NCBI RefSeq assembly: GCF_011762195.1
Contig: NZ_JAASQK010000001.1
Location: 124,001 to 188,000, forward strand
DNA length: 64,000 bases
Source of the DNA: Sphingomonas oligoaromativorans
GTDB taxonomy: Bacteria > Pseudomonadota > Alphaproteobacteria > Sphingomonadales > Sphingomonadaceae
Direction: 5' to 3'
Below are positions 1 to 12,666 of this stretch, one piece after another; the stretch's first letter is position 1; the number at the start of each line of letters is the position of its first letter. Below the pieces are notes generated by a model. The model did no database searches. It saw only the letters and a list, made by a program, of their open reading frames with translations, and was not told the origin of the DNA. Position numbers and translations under genes: made by a program.

Positions 1-1480
1 CGATCTCGTCGACCCGCTCGACCGGCATGTGCCGCGCGGCGGCGACGAGGCCGGTGAAACGCGCATAGGTCTGGGTGATGCCCGCCTGGATGAGGGCGTC
101 GACCTCCGGCGTGGTGCCGCGCAGCGTGTCGGGCTGGCCGGAGAGCGGCGTGGCGCGCACGCCGTCCGCCGAGAGGCCGATCTTGCCGAGCGAGCCCTCG
201 AAGGTGGGGATGATGCCGAACACGCCGATCGATCCGGTGATCGTGTCGGGATCGGCAAGGATCGTGTCGCCCGCCGTCGACACCCAATAGCCGCCCGACG
301 CCGCCAGCGTGCCCATCGAAACGACCACCGGCAGCCCCTTCGCCTTGGCGGCGAGGATGGCCGAGCGGATGCGGTCCGATCCCGTCACCGATCCGCCGGG
401 CGAATCGACGCGGACGACCAGCGCCTTGAGGTTGCCCTTGGCCACCGCCTTGCCGAGCGCGTCGGCGATGCTGTCTCCGCCCGCCGTGCCGGCCGGCGCC
501 TTGCCGTCGACGATATCGCCCGCGACGGTCAGCACGCCGATGGCGTCGCCGGTGGTGGGGACGGGGTTGGCGCTCTCCCAGTCGTCGAGCGCGATCTTCT
601 TGTAGTCGCCCGGCGCCGCCTTGTCGGGCTTGCCGACGATCTGCGCCACGCGATCCCCGAAGGCGAGACGATCGCCGAGATGATCGACCAGCCCGAATGC
701 CTCGGCGCTCTGGGCCAGCGTGCCGTTGGGGATGCGCCCGGCGGTCAGCCCGGCGAGATAGTCGGCGAAATGCGCCTTGGGCCGCGCCTGCGCCACCTCG
801 GCCTGCCAGCGGGTCCAGAGCGCGTCCACCAGCGCCTGATTGGCGGCACGCGCCTCGGGCGAGGCTTCGGTGCGGGTATAGGGCTCGACGGCCGACTTGA
901 ACTTGCCGACGCGATAGACGTGCGCGTTGACGCCCAGCTTGTCGAGCAGGCCCTTGTAATAGAGCTGCGATCCGCCCGGCCCCGGCGTCAGCACCGCGCC
1001 CAGCGGATCGAGCCAGACCTCGCTCGCATGGGAGGCGAGCTGGTAGCTCGGATCGTCATAGGCGGTGCCATAGGCCAGCACCGGCTTGCCCGCCGCGCGC
1101 ACCTTGTCGAGCGAGCGGCCGAGCGTGGAGACCGCCGCCTGTCCGCCGCCCATGAAGCCGTCGAGATCGAGCACCACCGCCTTCACGCGCTTGTCGGTGG
1201 CCGCGGCGTCCACGGCGCGGACCACGTCGCGCAGGCGATACTGGTTGATGTCGGGGCCGCCGGCGCCCGAGACGAAATCGATCGGCCGCGCGTCGGCGGG
1301 CTGCTCGGCGAGGCTGCCATGCAGGTCCAGCACCAGCGCGCCGCCGCCGGCCGGCATGGCCGTCCGCCCGCCGCTCGACAGCGCCACGAAGATCAGGCCG
1401 AAGAAGAGCAGCAGCACGATCAGCGCCAGCACGTCCTTCACGGCCATCAGGAATCGCCAGAGAGCCCGCAAGAAGCGCAT
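1..1480 (-). CDS. sppA: Signal peptide peptidase SppA, 67K type (partial, C-terminus off the left edge)
   Basis: Membrane-anchored serine protease that degrades signal peptides left after Sec export. The 493 visible residues start with a short basic N-terminus and one transmembrane anchor (about residues 15-35). They then show two crotonase-like halves, as in the long E. coli-type enzyme. The catalytic dyad is visible: Lys195 in VGKFKSAVEP of the first half and Ser395 in LAASGGYW of the second. The start is ATG at 1480 with GGAAAGG a few bases upstream. The gene is divergent from groES. Only the last part of the protein is missing because the window begins inside it. Confidence 0.95.
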   Translation of the reverse strand, partial: MRFLRALWRFLMAVKDVLALIVLLLFFGLIFVALSSGGRTAMPAGGGALVLDLHGSLAEQPADARPIDFVSGAGGPDINQYRLRDVVRAVDAAATDKRVKAVVLDLDGFMGGGQAAVSTLGRSLDKVRAAGKPVLAYGTAYDDPSYQLASHASEVWLDPLGAVLTPGPGGSQLYYKGLLDKLGVNAHVYRVGKFKSAVEPYTRTEASPEARAANQALVDALWTRWQAEVAQARPKAHFADYLAGLTAGRIPNGTLAQSAEAFGLVDHLGDRLAFGDRVAQIVGKPDKAAPGDYKKIALDDWESANPVPTTGDAIGVLTVAGDIVDGKAPAGTAGGDSIADALGKAVAKGNLKALVVRVDSPGGSVTGSDRIRSAILAAKAKGLPVVVSMGTLAASGGYWVSTAGDTILADPDTITGSIGVFGIIPTFEGSLGKIGLSADGVRATPLSGQPDTLRGTTPEVDALIQAGITQTYARFTGLVAAARHMPVERVDEI

Positions 1481-1601
1481 GCGCGTCACCTTTCCGTCTT
1501 TGTCCTCGGGCTAGAGTAAGCGCGGGGTGCTGGCAATCGGCCTGTCGCGTGGCGGGCACGGCCCGTGATGCGGACGTTGAAAAATTCTCGATGGGCGCGC
1601 C

Positions 1602-1629
1602 TTGACGCTCGCATCCACAGGGCCATATC
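1602..1629 (+). promoter_or_regulatory. Predicted sigma-70 type promoter of groES-groEL
   Basis: A TTGACG box at 1602-1607 is followed after 16 bases by CATATC at 1624-1629. This places transcription start just before or within the CIRCE element, the expected position for HrcA repression of groE. It is read by eye only. Confidence 0.6.
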
Positions 1630-1636
1630 CGCGCCG

Positions 1637-1663
1637 TTGGCACTCACTATCGATGAGTGCTAA
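1637..1663 (+). promoter_or_regulatory. CIRCE operator (HrcA binding site) before groESL
   Basis: The arm TTGGCACTC (1637-1645) is separated by exactly nine bases from GAGTGCTAA (1655-1663). The CIRCE consensus is TTAGCACTC-N9-GAGTGCTAA, so there is one mismatch in the left arm. HrcA binds this site and GroEL is its known feedback partner. No hrcA gene lies in the window. Confidence 0.93.
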
Positions 1664-1741
1664 CACGTCATTCGACACCGGCCCGAGTCTCCCCGTCCGG
1701 GGAACGACGGGCCGGTCGCACACTGAGGAAAGGGTAGCCTC

Positions 1742-2029
1742 ATGAATTTCCGTCCCCTGCACGATCGCGTGCTCGTGAAGCGTGTCGACGCCGAGGAAAA
1801 GACCTCGGGCGGCATCATCATCCCGGATTCGGCCAAGGAAAAGCCGCAGGAAGGCGAAGTCGTCGCCGCCGGCGCCGGCGCCAAGGACGAAGCGGGCAAG
1901 GTGACCCCGCTCGACGTCAAGGCCGGCGATCGCATCCTGTTCGGCAAGTGGTCGGGCACCGAGGTGAAGATCGACGGTCAGGATCTCCTCATCATGAAGG
2001 AATCGGACATCCTGGGCATCATCGGCTGA
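1742..2029 (+). CDS. groES: Co-chaperonin GroES
   Basis: Heptameric lid of the GroEL folding chamber in the cytoplasm. The 95-residue product has the family's normal length, begins [14 protein letters not shown] and contains the mobile loop region [19 protein letters not shown]. It ends with the usual [14 protein letters not shown]. The ATG at 1742 follows an AGGAAAGGG ribosome binding site. It is first gene of a CIRCE-controlled operon with groEL 118 bases downstream, and the space between carries a palindromic repeat. Confidence 0.99.
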   Translation: MNFRPLHDRVLVKRVDAEEKTSGGIIIPDSAKEKPQEGEVVAAGAGAKDEAGKVTPLDVKAGDRILFGKWSGTEVKIDGQDLLIMKESDILGIIG

Positions 2030-2046
2030 ACAAGCCGGGAAGGCCC

Positions 2047-2127
2047 ATCCTGACGAAAGTCAGGATCTCAGGACTTCAAGCGCGGCATCTCCGCCGCACG
2101 AGATCCCAGCCTTCGCTGGGATGACGG
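2047..2127 (+). repeat. Composite palindromic repeat (REP/BIME-like) between groES and groEL
   Basis: Two hairpins are joined by a linker. The first is ATCCTGAC-gaaa-GTCAGGAT (2047-2066). The second is the GATCCCAGC-cttc-GCTGGGAT type followed by GACGG (2102-2127). The linker contains TCAGGACTTCAAGCGC, which recurs in reverse orientation in the repeat at 48946-49027. Transcribed, it would form two stable stem-loops between the two chaperonin cistrons. Confidence 0.85.
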
Positions 2128-2132
2128 ATTAG

Positions 2133-3794
<1,662 letters not shown>

Positions 3795-3824
3795 GTCCTG
3801 CCACTTCGTCCGAAGCAAAAGGGA

Positions 3825-3859
3825 AGGGCCGGAGGAGCGATCCTCCGGCCCTTTCTTTT
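3825..3859 (+). terminator. Rho-independent terminator of groESL
   Basis: A perfect 12-base stem, AGGGCCGGAGGA (3825-3836) with TCCTCCGGCCCT (3841-3852), closes a GCGA tetraloop. It is followed by TTCTTTTTG. Confidence 0.95.
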
Positions 3860-3908
3860 TGTTCTCAGGTGATTGGTGGAGCTGCGCCTTACCGTCGCCC
3901 CAGCAGCC

Positions 3909-4000
3909 GTCACCCCAGCGGAGGCTGGGGTCTATCTCTCTCCGATAGCCACATCGCCTGCCGAGCTAGTGATGGATCCCAGCCTTCGCTGGGATGACGG
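3909..4000 (+). repeat. Pair of palindromic repeats downstream of groEL
   Basis: The unit GTCACCCCAGCggagGCTGGGGTC (3909-3932) is followed by GATCCCAGCcttcGCTGGGATGAC (from 3975). They are inverted versions of one hairpin family, and the CC/GG and TC/GA differences are compensated within each stem. The arrangement resembles a BIME. Confidence 0.8.
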
Positions 4001-4055
4001 GAGTTGGTGGGAAGCGGACATTGCCGGTCATCACCTTTTCACCTAATCTCGGCCG

Positions 4056-4337
4056 ATGTCCCTCTACCGAAAAGCATGGTTGTTTACCGGCTGGACCCTG
4101 CTGATGTTCGTCACGACCCCTCTCTGGCTATTCTGGCCTGTTAGTCGCTGGGGAATGGTTGCCGCATTGCCGGGCATGGCGTTTTGGCTCGCGCATGGCG
4201 CTGTTTCGCTATGGCTGTTTCGTTGCCCCGTTTGCCGAACTTCCCCGTTCACAACCCGAATGGGTTTCGTGGGTATAAGCCATCCTTGGCCACGCCGCTC
4301 CTGTTCGAAATGCAGCCAGGACCTCCGCGCAACGTAG
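4056..4337 (+). CDS. Small membrane protein with zinc-ribbon-like cysteines (hypothetical)
   Basis: I do not recognise a family. The 93-residue product has two hydrophobic segments (about residues 8-29 and 33-55) that could cross the membrane. They are followed by CPVC (about residue 57) and CSKC (about residue 84), a spacing typical of a zinc ribbon. Start ATG 4056 has no convincing ribosome binding site. The gene lies alone between a repeat pair and a convergent lipoprotein gene whose terminator begins 49 bases downstream. The ordered cysteine pairs argue for a real gene. Confidence 0.6.
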   Translation: MSLYRKAWLFTGWTLLMFVTTPLWLFWPVSRWGMVAALPGMAFWLAHGAVSLWLFRCPVCRTSPFTTRMGFVGISHPWPRRSCSKCSQDLRAT

Positions 4338-4385
4338 GTCTGCAACTGGGCGAAACCCGCTGTTCCCGCACAATACCCCGGACAG

Positions 4386-4426
4386 CAAAAAGGCCGCGGC
4401 GCCGGATGGGGCGCGCGCGGCCTTTC
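4386..4426 (-). terminator. Terminator of the small lipoprotein gene
   Basis: Read on the minus strand, a GC-rich stem (AAAGGCCGCG pairing with CGCGGCCTTT) with an imperfect middle is followed by TTTTTGC. It may also stop transcripts of the convergent gene at 4056. Confidence 0.75.
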
Positions 4427-4464
4427 GCAAACAGCCGACCGGGCGCGAGGCCCGGCCGAAGCCA

Positions 4465-4695
4465 TTACATCGCGTTCGCGGTGTTGGCTTCGGTGGTGGC
4501 CGCGTTGTCCATCGCGGCAGCGCCGTTGTCGAGCGCCGCTTCGTTGGCGGCGTTGACGTCGGCGATCGCGTCGTTGGCGGCCGCGTTCAGGTCGGCCGAG
4601 ACGTCCGCGTTGTTGGCGGCGGTTTCGGTCTTCTTGCAGGCGGCAACGCCCATGGCAACCGCGACGATGAGCGGCAGCGCGACAATCTTCTTCAT
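4465..4695 (-). CDS. Small Ala/Asn-rich lipoprotein (hypothetical)
   Basis: A 76-residue protein starting MKKIVALPLIVAVAMGVAAC. This is a lipoprotein signal with the acylated cysteine at residue 20. The mature part is low-complexity, Ala/Asn/Asp-rich (ANDAIADVNAANEAALDNG). I chose the ATG at 4695 because GGGAAGAG lies seven bases upstream; an ATG two codons earlier abuts that site. Probably an envelope lipoprotein of unknown role. It has its own terminator. Confidence 0.75.
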   Translation of the reverse strand: MKKIVALPLIVAVAMGVAACKKTETAANNADVSADLNAAANDAIADVNAANEAALDNGAAAMDNAATTEANTANAM

Positions 4696-4823
4696 GTGCA
4701 TCTCTTCCCTGATGACGGAGCACTGGTTTGGCTTACCGGGTGCAAAGCACTAGCAAGCCCCCCAAGCCGGGGTGAGGCCTAGCGTTTCTCCGCTCGCCTT
4801 GCAATGCCGAGCGTGAAGCTGAT

Positions 4824-5690
4824 CTATTGCGGCGTATCGCTTTTCGGCGCGGGTTCGGGCGACGCGGTGTTCGGCGCAGGGGAGGCCGGCTGCTCCTGCG
4901 CGGGCGCGGCGGGCGTGGCGGCGGGGGTGTTCTGGTCCGGCCCAAGCTCGTCCAGCGCGGCGTTGAGGTCGGCATCGCTGCCGCCGGCGGCATCGCCCTG
5001 ATCGCGATCCTCGATCAGCGCCTGGCGACGCTGGAGATAGGCCGAGCGGACGACGGCATAGGAATCCGCGCTGGTATCGAGCAGCGTATCCGCGCCGGAA
5101 TCGATCAGATTGGCGCGCGCGTCGACGAATTCGAAGCCTGTCAGCGCCGCCGCCGGCCAGAAGTCCAGCTCCTTGCGGACGACGATCTTGTAGGGATCGA
5201 CCCATTGCGACGCGACCGTGCCGACGCCGTCACGGATCGTCGACGGGCCATAGAAGGGGAGGACCAGATAGGTGCTCTTCTTCACGCCCCAGACGGCGAA
5301 GGTCTGGCCCAGATCCTCGGGCGTCTGCGGATAGCCGTTGCGCCCGGCGACATCGCGGAAGCCGCCGATGCCGATCGTGGTGTTGATGACGAAGCGACCC
5401 ATGGCGTTCAACGCGCGCTTGGGCTTCGCCTGGAGCAGCGCATTGATGAAGTTGAACGGTTCCGACACATTCTCCAGCATGTTGGAGAGACCGTGGCGGA
5501 TCGGATGCGGCATCACCGCGATATAGCCCTTAGCCACCGGCTTCATCACCGCCTTGTCGAGCGTCTGGTCGAAGCTCCACATCTTGCGGTTGAAACCCTC
5601 ATACGGATCACCGGGGGTCTTGGGTCCGGTGGTGGCGCAGCCGGCGAGGAGGGCCAGCGCCGGCAGGCAGAGGAGTGCGCGCATCCGCAT
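4824..5690 (-). CDS. mlaA: MlaA (VacJ) family outer-membrane lipoprotein
   Basis: Outer-membrane component of the Mla phospholipid retrograde transport system, which removes misplaced phospholipids from the outer leaflet. The 288-residue product has a lipoprotein signal ending LLAGC (Cys18). It continues with DPYEGFNRKMWSFDQTLDKAV, the GRFVINTTIGIGGFRDVA segment and LPFYGPSTIRDGVG, all hallmarks of MlaA. A long Pro/Ala/Gln-rich tail from about residue 230 extends beyond the core. Two ATG codons (5690 and 5684) share the AAAGGGA ribosome binding site. The inner-membrane partners mlaE and mlaF are in this window at 38.6-40.1 kb. Confidence 0.93.
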   Translation of the reverse strand: MRMRALLCLPALALLAGCATTGPKTPGDPYEGFNRKMWSFDQTLDKAVMKPVAKGYIAVMPHPIRHGLSNMLENVSEPFNFINALLQAKPKRALNAMGRFVINTTIGIGGFRDVAGRNGYPQTPEDLGQTFAVWGVKKSTYLVLPFYGPSTIRDGVGTVASQWVDPYKIVVRKELDFWPAAALTGFEFVDARANLIDSGADTLLDTSADSYAVVRSAYLQRRQALIEDRDQGDAAGGSDADLNAALDELGPDQNTPAATPAAPAQEQPASPAPNTASPEPAPKSDTPQ

Positions 5691-5777
5691 CGATCCCTTT
5701 GATGTTCGAACGGGTGTAACAGGCCCGCCCTGGATTAGGTTGCCGCTTGCCATCTGGGCCGGGGCCGTACAAGTCGA

Positions 5778-5805
5778 TTGACCGATATAAAGATATCCTT
5801 ATATC
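5778..5805 (+). promoter_or_regulatory. Promoter and palindromic operator of the methionine operon
   Basis: TTGACC (5778-5783), 16 bases, then TATATC (5800-5805) form a good promoter. The stretch from 5784 to 5805 is a 22-base palindrome with one mismatched pair; its arms GATATAA and TTATATC are perfect and the centre is GATATC. The operator therefore occupies the whole spacer and the -10 box, where a bound repressor would block polymerase. The first gene encodes an ArsR-type regulator, so autoregulation is likely (inference). Confidence 0.75.
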
Positions 5806-5814
5806 CTTATCGGC

Positions 5815-6774
5815 ATGAAGGAAGCGCTCGCCATCTTCCGGGCTCTGGCCGATCCGACGAGGTTGCGGATCGTGGCGCTGCTGCGCGTCATGGAGCTGTC
5901 GGTGGGCGAGCTGGCGCAGGTGCTGGGGCAGAGCCAGCCGCGCGTCTCCCGCCATGTGAAGATTCTCGCCGACGCGGGCCTGGCCGAGCGGCGGCGCGAG
6001 GGGAGCTGGGTGTTCCTGGCACTCGGCGATACGCGGCGGGTGGCGCCGGTGTTCGCGGCGATCGACGCGTGGGAAGACGCGCACCACACCGACGGCGATC
6101 TGGCGCGCCTCGATGCCGTCCGGGCCGAGCGCTCGGCCGCGGCGGAGCGCTATTTCGAGGGCCATGCTGCCGAGTGGGACGCGATCCGCTCGCTCCACGT
6201 CGCCGAGGCCGAGGTGGAAGGCGCGATCGGTCGCGCGCTCGATGGGCGGCCGATCGGGCGGCTCGTCGATATCGGCACCGGCACGGGGCGGATGCTGGAG
6301 CTGCTCGGCCCGCGCGCCGAGAGCGCCATCGGCATCGATCGTAGCCCCGAGATGCTTCGCTTCGCGCGCGCCAGGCTGACGGCGGCGGGGCAGGCGGAGC
6401 CCGCGCTCACCCGTGCCGAGCTGCGCCAGGGCGACATGTATGCGCTGCCGCTGGCCGATCGCTCGGCCGATCTCGTCGTGCTGCATCTGGTGCTGCATTA
6501 CGCGCAGCAGCCGGCGGCGGCGGTGGCCGAGGCGGCGCGCCTGCTGGGGCCGGGCGGTCGCCTGCTGATCGCCGATTTCGCGCCGCATGACCGGGAAGAG
6601 CTGCGCGATCAGGCTGCCCATGCGCGGCTGGGCTTCTCGGATCAGCAGATGGCCGAATGGATGGGCGCGGCGGGGCTTTCTCCTGCCGTCGCGGATACGC
6701 TTGAGGGGGATGAATTGACGGTGAAGCTGTGGCTGGGCGAGCGCCCGGCCGAGCCCGTGCGGAGGGTTGCCTGA
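5815..6774 (+). CDS. ArsR-family regulator fused to a SAM-dependent methyltransferase
   Basis: The first 90 residues form an ArsR/SmtB winged helix (ALADPTRLRIVALL, then GQSQPRVSRHVKILADAGL). The usual metal-binding cysteines in the recognition-helix region are absent, so it probably senses something other than metal. The rest (residues 110-319) is a class I methyltransferase with SAM motif I VDIGTGTGRML at 151-161. It overlaps metF by one base (TGATG), which points to control of methionine or SAM/SAH metabolism. The start at 5815 is only about seven bases from the end of the -10 box, so the mRNA should be leaderless or nearly so. Confidence 0.9.
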   Translation: MKEALAIFRALADPTRLRIVALLRVMELSVGELAQVLGQSQPRVSRHVKILADAGLAERRREGSWVFLALGDTRRVAPVFAAIDAWEDAHHTDGDLARLDAVRAERSAAAERYFEGHAAEWDAIRSLHVAEAEVEGAIGRALDGRPIGRLVDIGTGTGRMLELLGPRAESAIGIDRSPEMLRFARARLTAAGQAEPALTRAELRQGDMYALPLADRSADLVVLHLVLHYAQQPAAAVAEAARLLGPGGRLLIADFAPHDREELRDQAAHARLGFSDQQMAEWMGAAGLSPAVADTLEGDELTVKLWLGERPAEPVRRVA

Positions 6775-7712
6775 TGCCGACGATGGCCGATCTCGAAGAG
6801 GCGCGCCGCGCGCTTGACGCGCCGCTGTTCGCCGATCTCGCGGGCGATGCGAAGGTGTCGTTCGAGTTCTTCCCGCCCAAGAGCGAGAAGATGGAGGAGC
6901 AGCTCTGGTCCGCGATCCAGACGCTGGCGCCGCTGGGGCCGCGCTTCGTCTCGGTGACCTACGGCGCCGGCGGCTCGACCCGCGAGCGCACCCATGCCAC
7001 CGTCGCGCGGATCGCCAGCGAGACGGCGATCCCGGCCGCCGCGCACCTCACCTGCGTCGAGGCGAGCCGCGACGAGGTGGACGAGATCGCGCGCGCTTAT
7101 TGGGAGGCGGGCGTCCGCCATATCGTGGCGCTCAGGGGCGACATGCCGCAGGCGGGCGCGCCGTTCGAGGCGCATCCCCAGGGCTATCGCAACGCCGCCG
7201 ATCTGGTGGCGGGGCTGAAGAAGGTCGCGCCGTTCGAGATTTCGGTGGCGGCCTATCCCGAATGCCACCCTGATTCGGCCAATCCGCAGGCCGACATCGA
7301 CAATCTGAAGGCCAAGATCGACGCCGGCGCCACCCGCGCGATCAGCCAGTTCTTCTTCTCGCCGGAATGCTTCTTCCGCTTCCGCGATCGCGCGGCGGCG
7401 GCGGGGATCACGGCCGAGATCGTGCCCGGCATCCTGCCCGTCTCGAACGTCGCGCAGACGCGCAAGTTCGCAGGGCTTTGCGGCGCGGCGATCCCGAGCT
7501 GGATGGACCGGCTGTTCGAGGGGCTGGACGACCACCCCGCCGCCCGCCAGCTCGTCGCCGCGACGATCGCGGCGGAGCTGTGCCGCAAGCTCTATGCGGG
7601 CGGCGTGCGCAACTTCCATTTCTACACGCTCAACCGGGCGGAGCTGGCCTATGCCATCTGCCACCTGCTCGGTCTGCGCCCCGGCAAGGCGGCGCTGGAG
7701 AAGGCCGCATGA
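6774..7712 (+). CDS. metF: Methylenetetrahydrofolate reductase
   Basis: FAD enzyme that reduces 5,10-methylene-THF to 5-methyl-THF, the methyl donor for the methionine synthase encoded next. The 312-residue product shows FEFFPPKSEKMEEQLW near the N-terminus (residues 24-39), SVTYGAGGSTRERT and LRGDMPQ. The start ATG at 6774 overlaps the upstream stop codon and has GGAGG at 6761-6765. It overlaps the next gene by ATGA, so the methionine genes form one translationally coupled operon. Confidence 0.97.
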   Translation: MPTMADLEEARRALDAPLFADLAGDAKVSFEFFPPKSEKMEEQLWSAIQTLAPLGPRFVSVTYGAGGSTRERTHATVARIASETAIPAAAHLTCVEASRDEVDEIARAYWEAGVRHIVALRGDMPQAGAPFEAHPQGYRNAADLVAGLKKVAPFEISVAAYPECHPDSANPQADIDNLKAKIDAGATRAISQFFFSPECFFRFRDRAAAAGITAEIVPGILPVSNVAQTRKFAGLCGAAIPSWMDRLFEGLDDHPAARQLVAATIAAELCRKLYAGGVRNFHFYTLNRAELAYAICHLLGLRPGKAALEKAA

Positions 7713-8770
7713 CCCACCATGTTTCCCCGGCGGCGATCCGCTTCCATGCCGAGGCCGCCAAGCGCATCCTGCTGACCGATGGCGCCTTCGGCACGATGAT
7801 CCAGGGCTATTCGCTCGACGAGGCCGCCTATCGCGGCGGCTACGACACCGGTTTCGACCAGAAGGGCAATAACGACCTTCTCGTACTCACCCGGCCGGAC
7901 ATCATCGAGGCGATCACGAAGCAATATCTGGAGGCCGGTTCGGACATCGTCTCGACCAACACCTTCAACGCCAACACGATCAGCCAGGCGGATTATGGCG
8001 CCGAACATCTGGTGCGCGAGATGAACCTCGCCGCCGCCCGCATCGCGAGGCTGGCCGCCGACGAGGCCGAGGCCGCCGACGGCCGCCCGCGCTTCGTGGC
8101 GGGCGCGGTGGGGCCGACCAACAAGACGCTGTCGCTCTCGCCCGACGTCAACGATCCGGGCTTCCGCGCGATCGACTTCGATACGCTGAAGAATGTGTAT
8201 CGCGAGCAGGTCGACGCGCTGCTGGACGGCGGCTGCGACTTCATCCTGATCGAGACGATCTTCGATACGTTGAACGCCAAGGCCGGCGTGATGGCGGTGA
8301 TCGAGGCCGGCGAGGCACGCGGAGAGCCCGTGCCGCTGATGATCTCGATGACCATCACCGACATGTCCGGCCGCAATCTGTCGGGCCATTCGGTCGAGGC
8401 CTTCTGGGCGACGGTGCGCCATGCCCGGCCGCTGACGATCGGGCTCAATTGCTCGTTCGGCGCGCCGCAGCTTCGCCCGCATGTCGTGACGCTCAGCCAC
8501 ATCGCGGACACGCTGATGATGGTCTATCCGAATGCGGGCCTGCCCAACGATCTCGGCCAGTATGACGAGCAGCCGCACACCACCGGAGGCTTCATCTCCG
8601 AATGGGCGGCGACGGGCCTGCTGAACGTCGTCGGCGGCTGCTGCGGCACCACGCCGGAGCATATCGCCGCGATGGCGAAGGCGGTGGCGGGCCACGCGCC
8701 CCGCGCGCTGCCGACGCCGCCCGTGCGCATGACGCTCGCGGGCCTCGAACCCTTCATCATCGCCGCCTGA
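7709..8770 (+). CDS. metH1: Methionine synthase, homocysteine-binding module (split MetH, part 1)
   Basis: A stand-alone homocysteine S-methyltransferase domain of 353 residues, corresponding to the first module of cobalamin-dependent MetH. The zinc-ligand cysteines are present: Cys248 in LNCSFG and Cys311-Cys312 in [19 protein letters not shown] marks the N-terminus. It overlaps metF by ATGA and is followed 14 bases later by the gene for the other MetH modules, so the two products should assemble into one enzyme. Zn-thiolate homocysteine is methylated by the corrinoid bound to part 2. Confidence 0.95.
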   Translation: MTHHVSPAAIRFHAEAAKRILLTDGAFGTMIQGYSLDEAAYRGGYDTGFDQKGNNDLLVLTRPDIIEAITKQYLEAGSDIVSTNTFNANTISQADYGAEHLVREMNLAAARIARLAADEAEAADGRPRFVAGAVGPTNKTLSLSPDVNDPGFRAIDFDTLKNVYREQVDALLDGGCDFILIETIFDTLNAKAGVMAVIEAGEARGEPVPLMISMTITDMSGRNLSGHSVEAFWATVRHARPLTIGLNCSFGAPQLRPHVVTLSHIADTLMMVYPNAGLPNDLGQYDEQPHTTGGFISEWAATGLLNVVGGCCGTTPEHIAAMAKAVAGHAPRALPTPPVRMTLAGLEPFIIAA

Positions 8771-8784
8771 CAGACGGAAGACCC

Positions 8785-11520
<2,736 letters not shown>

Positions 11521-11594
11521 GGGCGGTCGTTTCGGGGGCTTGAGAGGGGGGCAAGCGCATGGCAGCGTCCACGCCGTCTCATCGGAGTGCGCCC

Positions 11595-12527
11595 ATGAAG
11601 TCCCTGTTGTTCCCGCTCATGGCCCTCGGCCTCGCCTCGGCCGCCTCGGCGCAGTCGAACGCGCCTTTCACCGTCGAGGAGACGGGCAAGGGCTTCTACC
11701 GGCTCGACGACGCGGTGCGCTCGGTCAATGGCGGGGATGCGACCATCCTGATCGCGCCGGGCACCTATCGCGATTGCACGGTGGTCGAGCATGGCCGCGT
11801 CGCCTTCCGCGCGCGCACGACGGGAACCGCGATCTTCGACGGCGGCATCTGCGAGGGCAAGGCGACGCTGGTGCTGCATGGGCAGGACGCGATGGTGGAC
11901 GGCCTCACCTTCCAGAACCTGCGCGTGCAGGACGGCAACGGCGCCGGCATCCGCATCGAGCATGGCAACCTGACCGTGATGAACGCCACCTTCCGCAACT
12001 CGGAAGAGGGCATCCTCTCGGCCGATGACCCGAACGCCACGATCCGCATCGACCGCTCGACCTTCTCGGGCCTTGGCCGCTGCGATCGGGGGCTGGCCTG
12101 CGCGCACTCGATCTATATCGGCCATTACGGCAAGCTCTACGTCACGCGCACCCGCTTCGAGAAAGGGCGCGGCGGCCATTATCTCAAGAGCCGTTCGGCG
12201 CAGGTGTCGATCACCGACAACAGCTTCGACGATTCGCAGGGGCACGGCAGCAACTACATCATCGATCTGCCCTCGGGCTCGACCGGGCTCATCGCGCGCA
12301 ACGTGATGGTGCAGGGGCCGGACAAGGAGAATCATTCCGGCTTCATCGTGATCGCGGCGGAGGATCGCTCCAATCCGTCGGCGGGCCTCACCATCACCGG
12401 CAACACCGCGACGCTGGCGCCGGGCGTGCATTACACCCCGGCCTTCGCGATCGATTTCAGCCATGAGCCGCTCAAGATCAGCGGCAACAGCATCGCCAAG
12501 GGCATCACCGGCTTCGAGACGCGGTAG
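11595..12527 (+). CDS. Exported right-handed beta-helix protein
   Basis: A 310-residue protein with a Sec signal peptide (MKSLLFPLMALGLASAASA, cut before QSN). The body has parallel beta-helix repeats typical of pectate-lyase-like folds (GDATILIAPGTYRDC, LTVMNATFRNSEEGIL, LTITGNTATLAPG). Such proteins bind or cleave polysaccharide, but no catalytic set is obvious, so the substrate is unknown. I chose the ATG at 11595 because GGAG lies seven bases upstream and the signal peptide begins there. It stands alone 74 bases after metH and ends next to a palindromic repeat. Confidence 0.85.
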   Translation: MKSLLFPLMALGLASAASAQSNAPFTVEETGKGFYRLDDAVRSVNGGDATILIAPGTYRDCTVVEHGRVAFRARTTGTAIFDGGICEGKATLVLHGQDAMVDGLTFQNLRVQDGNGAGIRIEHGNLTVMNATFRNSEEGILSADDPNATIRIDRSTFSGLGRCDRGLACAHSIYIGHYGKLYVTRTRFEKGRGGHYLKSRSAQVSITDNSFDDSQGHGSNYIIDLPSGSTGLIARNVMVQGPDKENHSGFIVIAAEDRSNPSAGLTITGNTATLAPGVHYTPAFAIDFSHEPLKISGNSIAKGITGFETR

Positions 12528-12552
12528 GCGCCCGTCCCGCCTCCCTCTTATT

Positions 12553-12636
12553 CGTCATCCCGGACTTGATCCGGGATCCAGAGCCTCAAGCGATCACGCC
12601 TGTGGCTCTGGATCCCGGCCTCCGCCGGGATGACGG
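12553..12636 (+). repeat. Composite palindromic repeat between convergent genes
   Basis: CGTCATCCCGGacttgatCCGGGATCCAGAGCC begins at 12553. GGCTCTGGATCCCGGcctccgCCGGGATGACGG ends at 12636. The two outer halves are inverted copies, so the whole forms one long cruciform with two smaller hairpins. It separates two convergent genes and could act as a bidirectional transcription stop. Confidence 0.85.
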
Positions 12637-12666
12637 AAGGGGTATGGATGACGGGAAGGGGCGCCC

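Noticed and set aside
5784..5814. SAM or SAH riboswitch before the methionine operon
   Set aside because: The predicted transcript has almost no leader, so no room exists for an aptamer; the palindrome fits a protein operator.
12553..12636. CRISPR-like repeat
   Set aside because: Only two inverted units with no spacer array; it belongs to the dispersed palindromic family.
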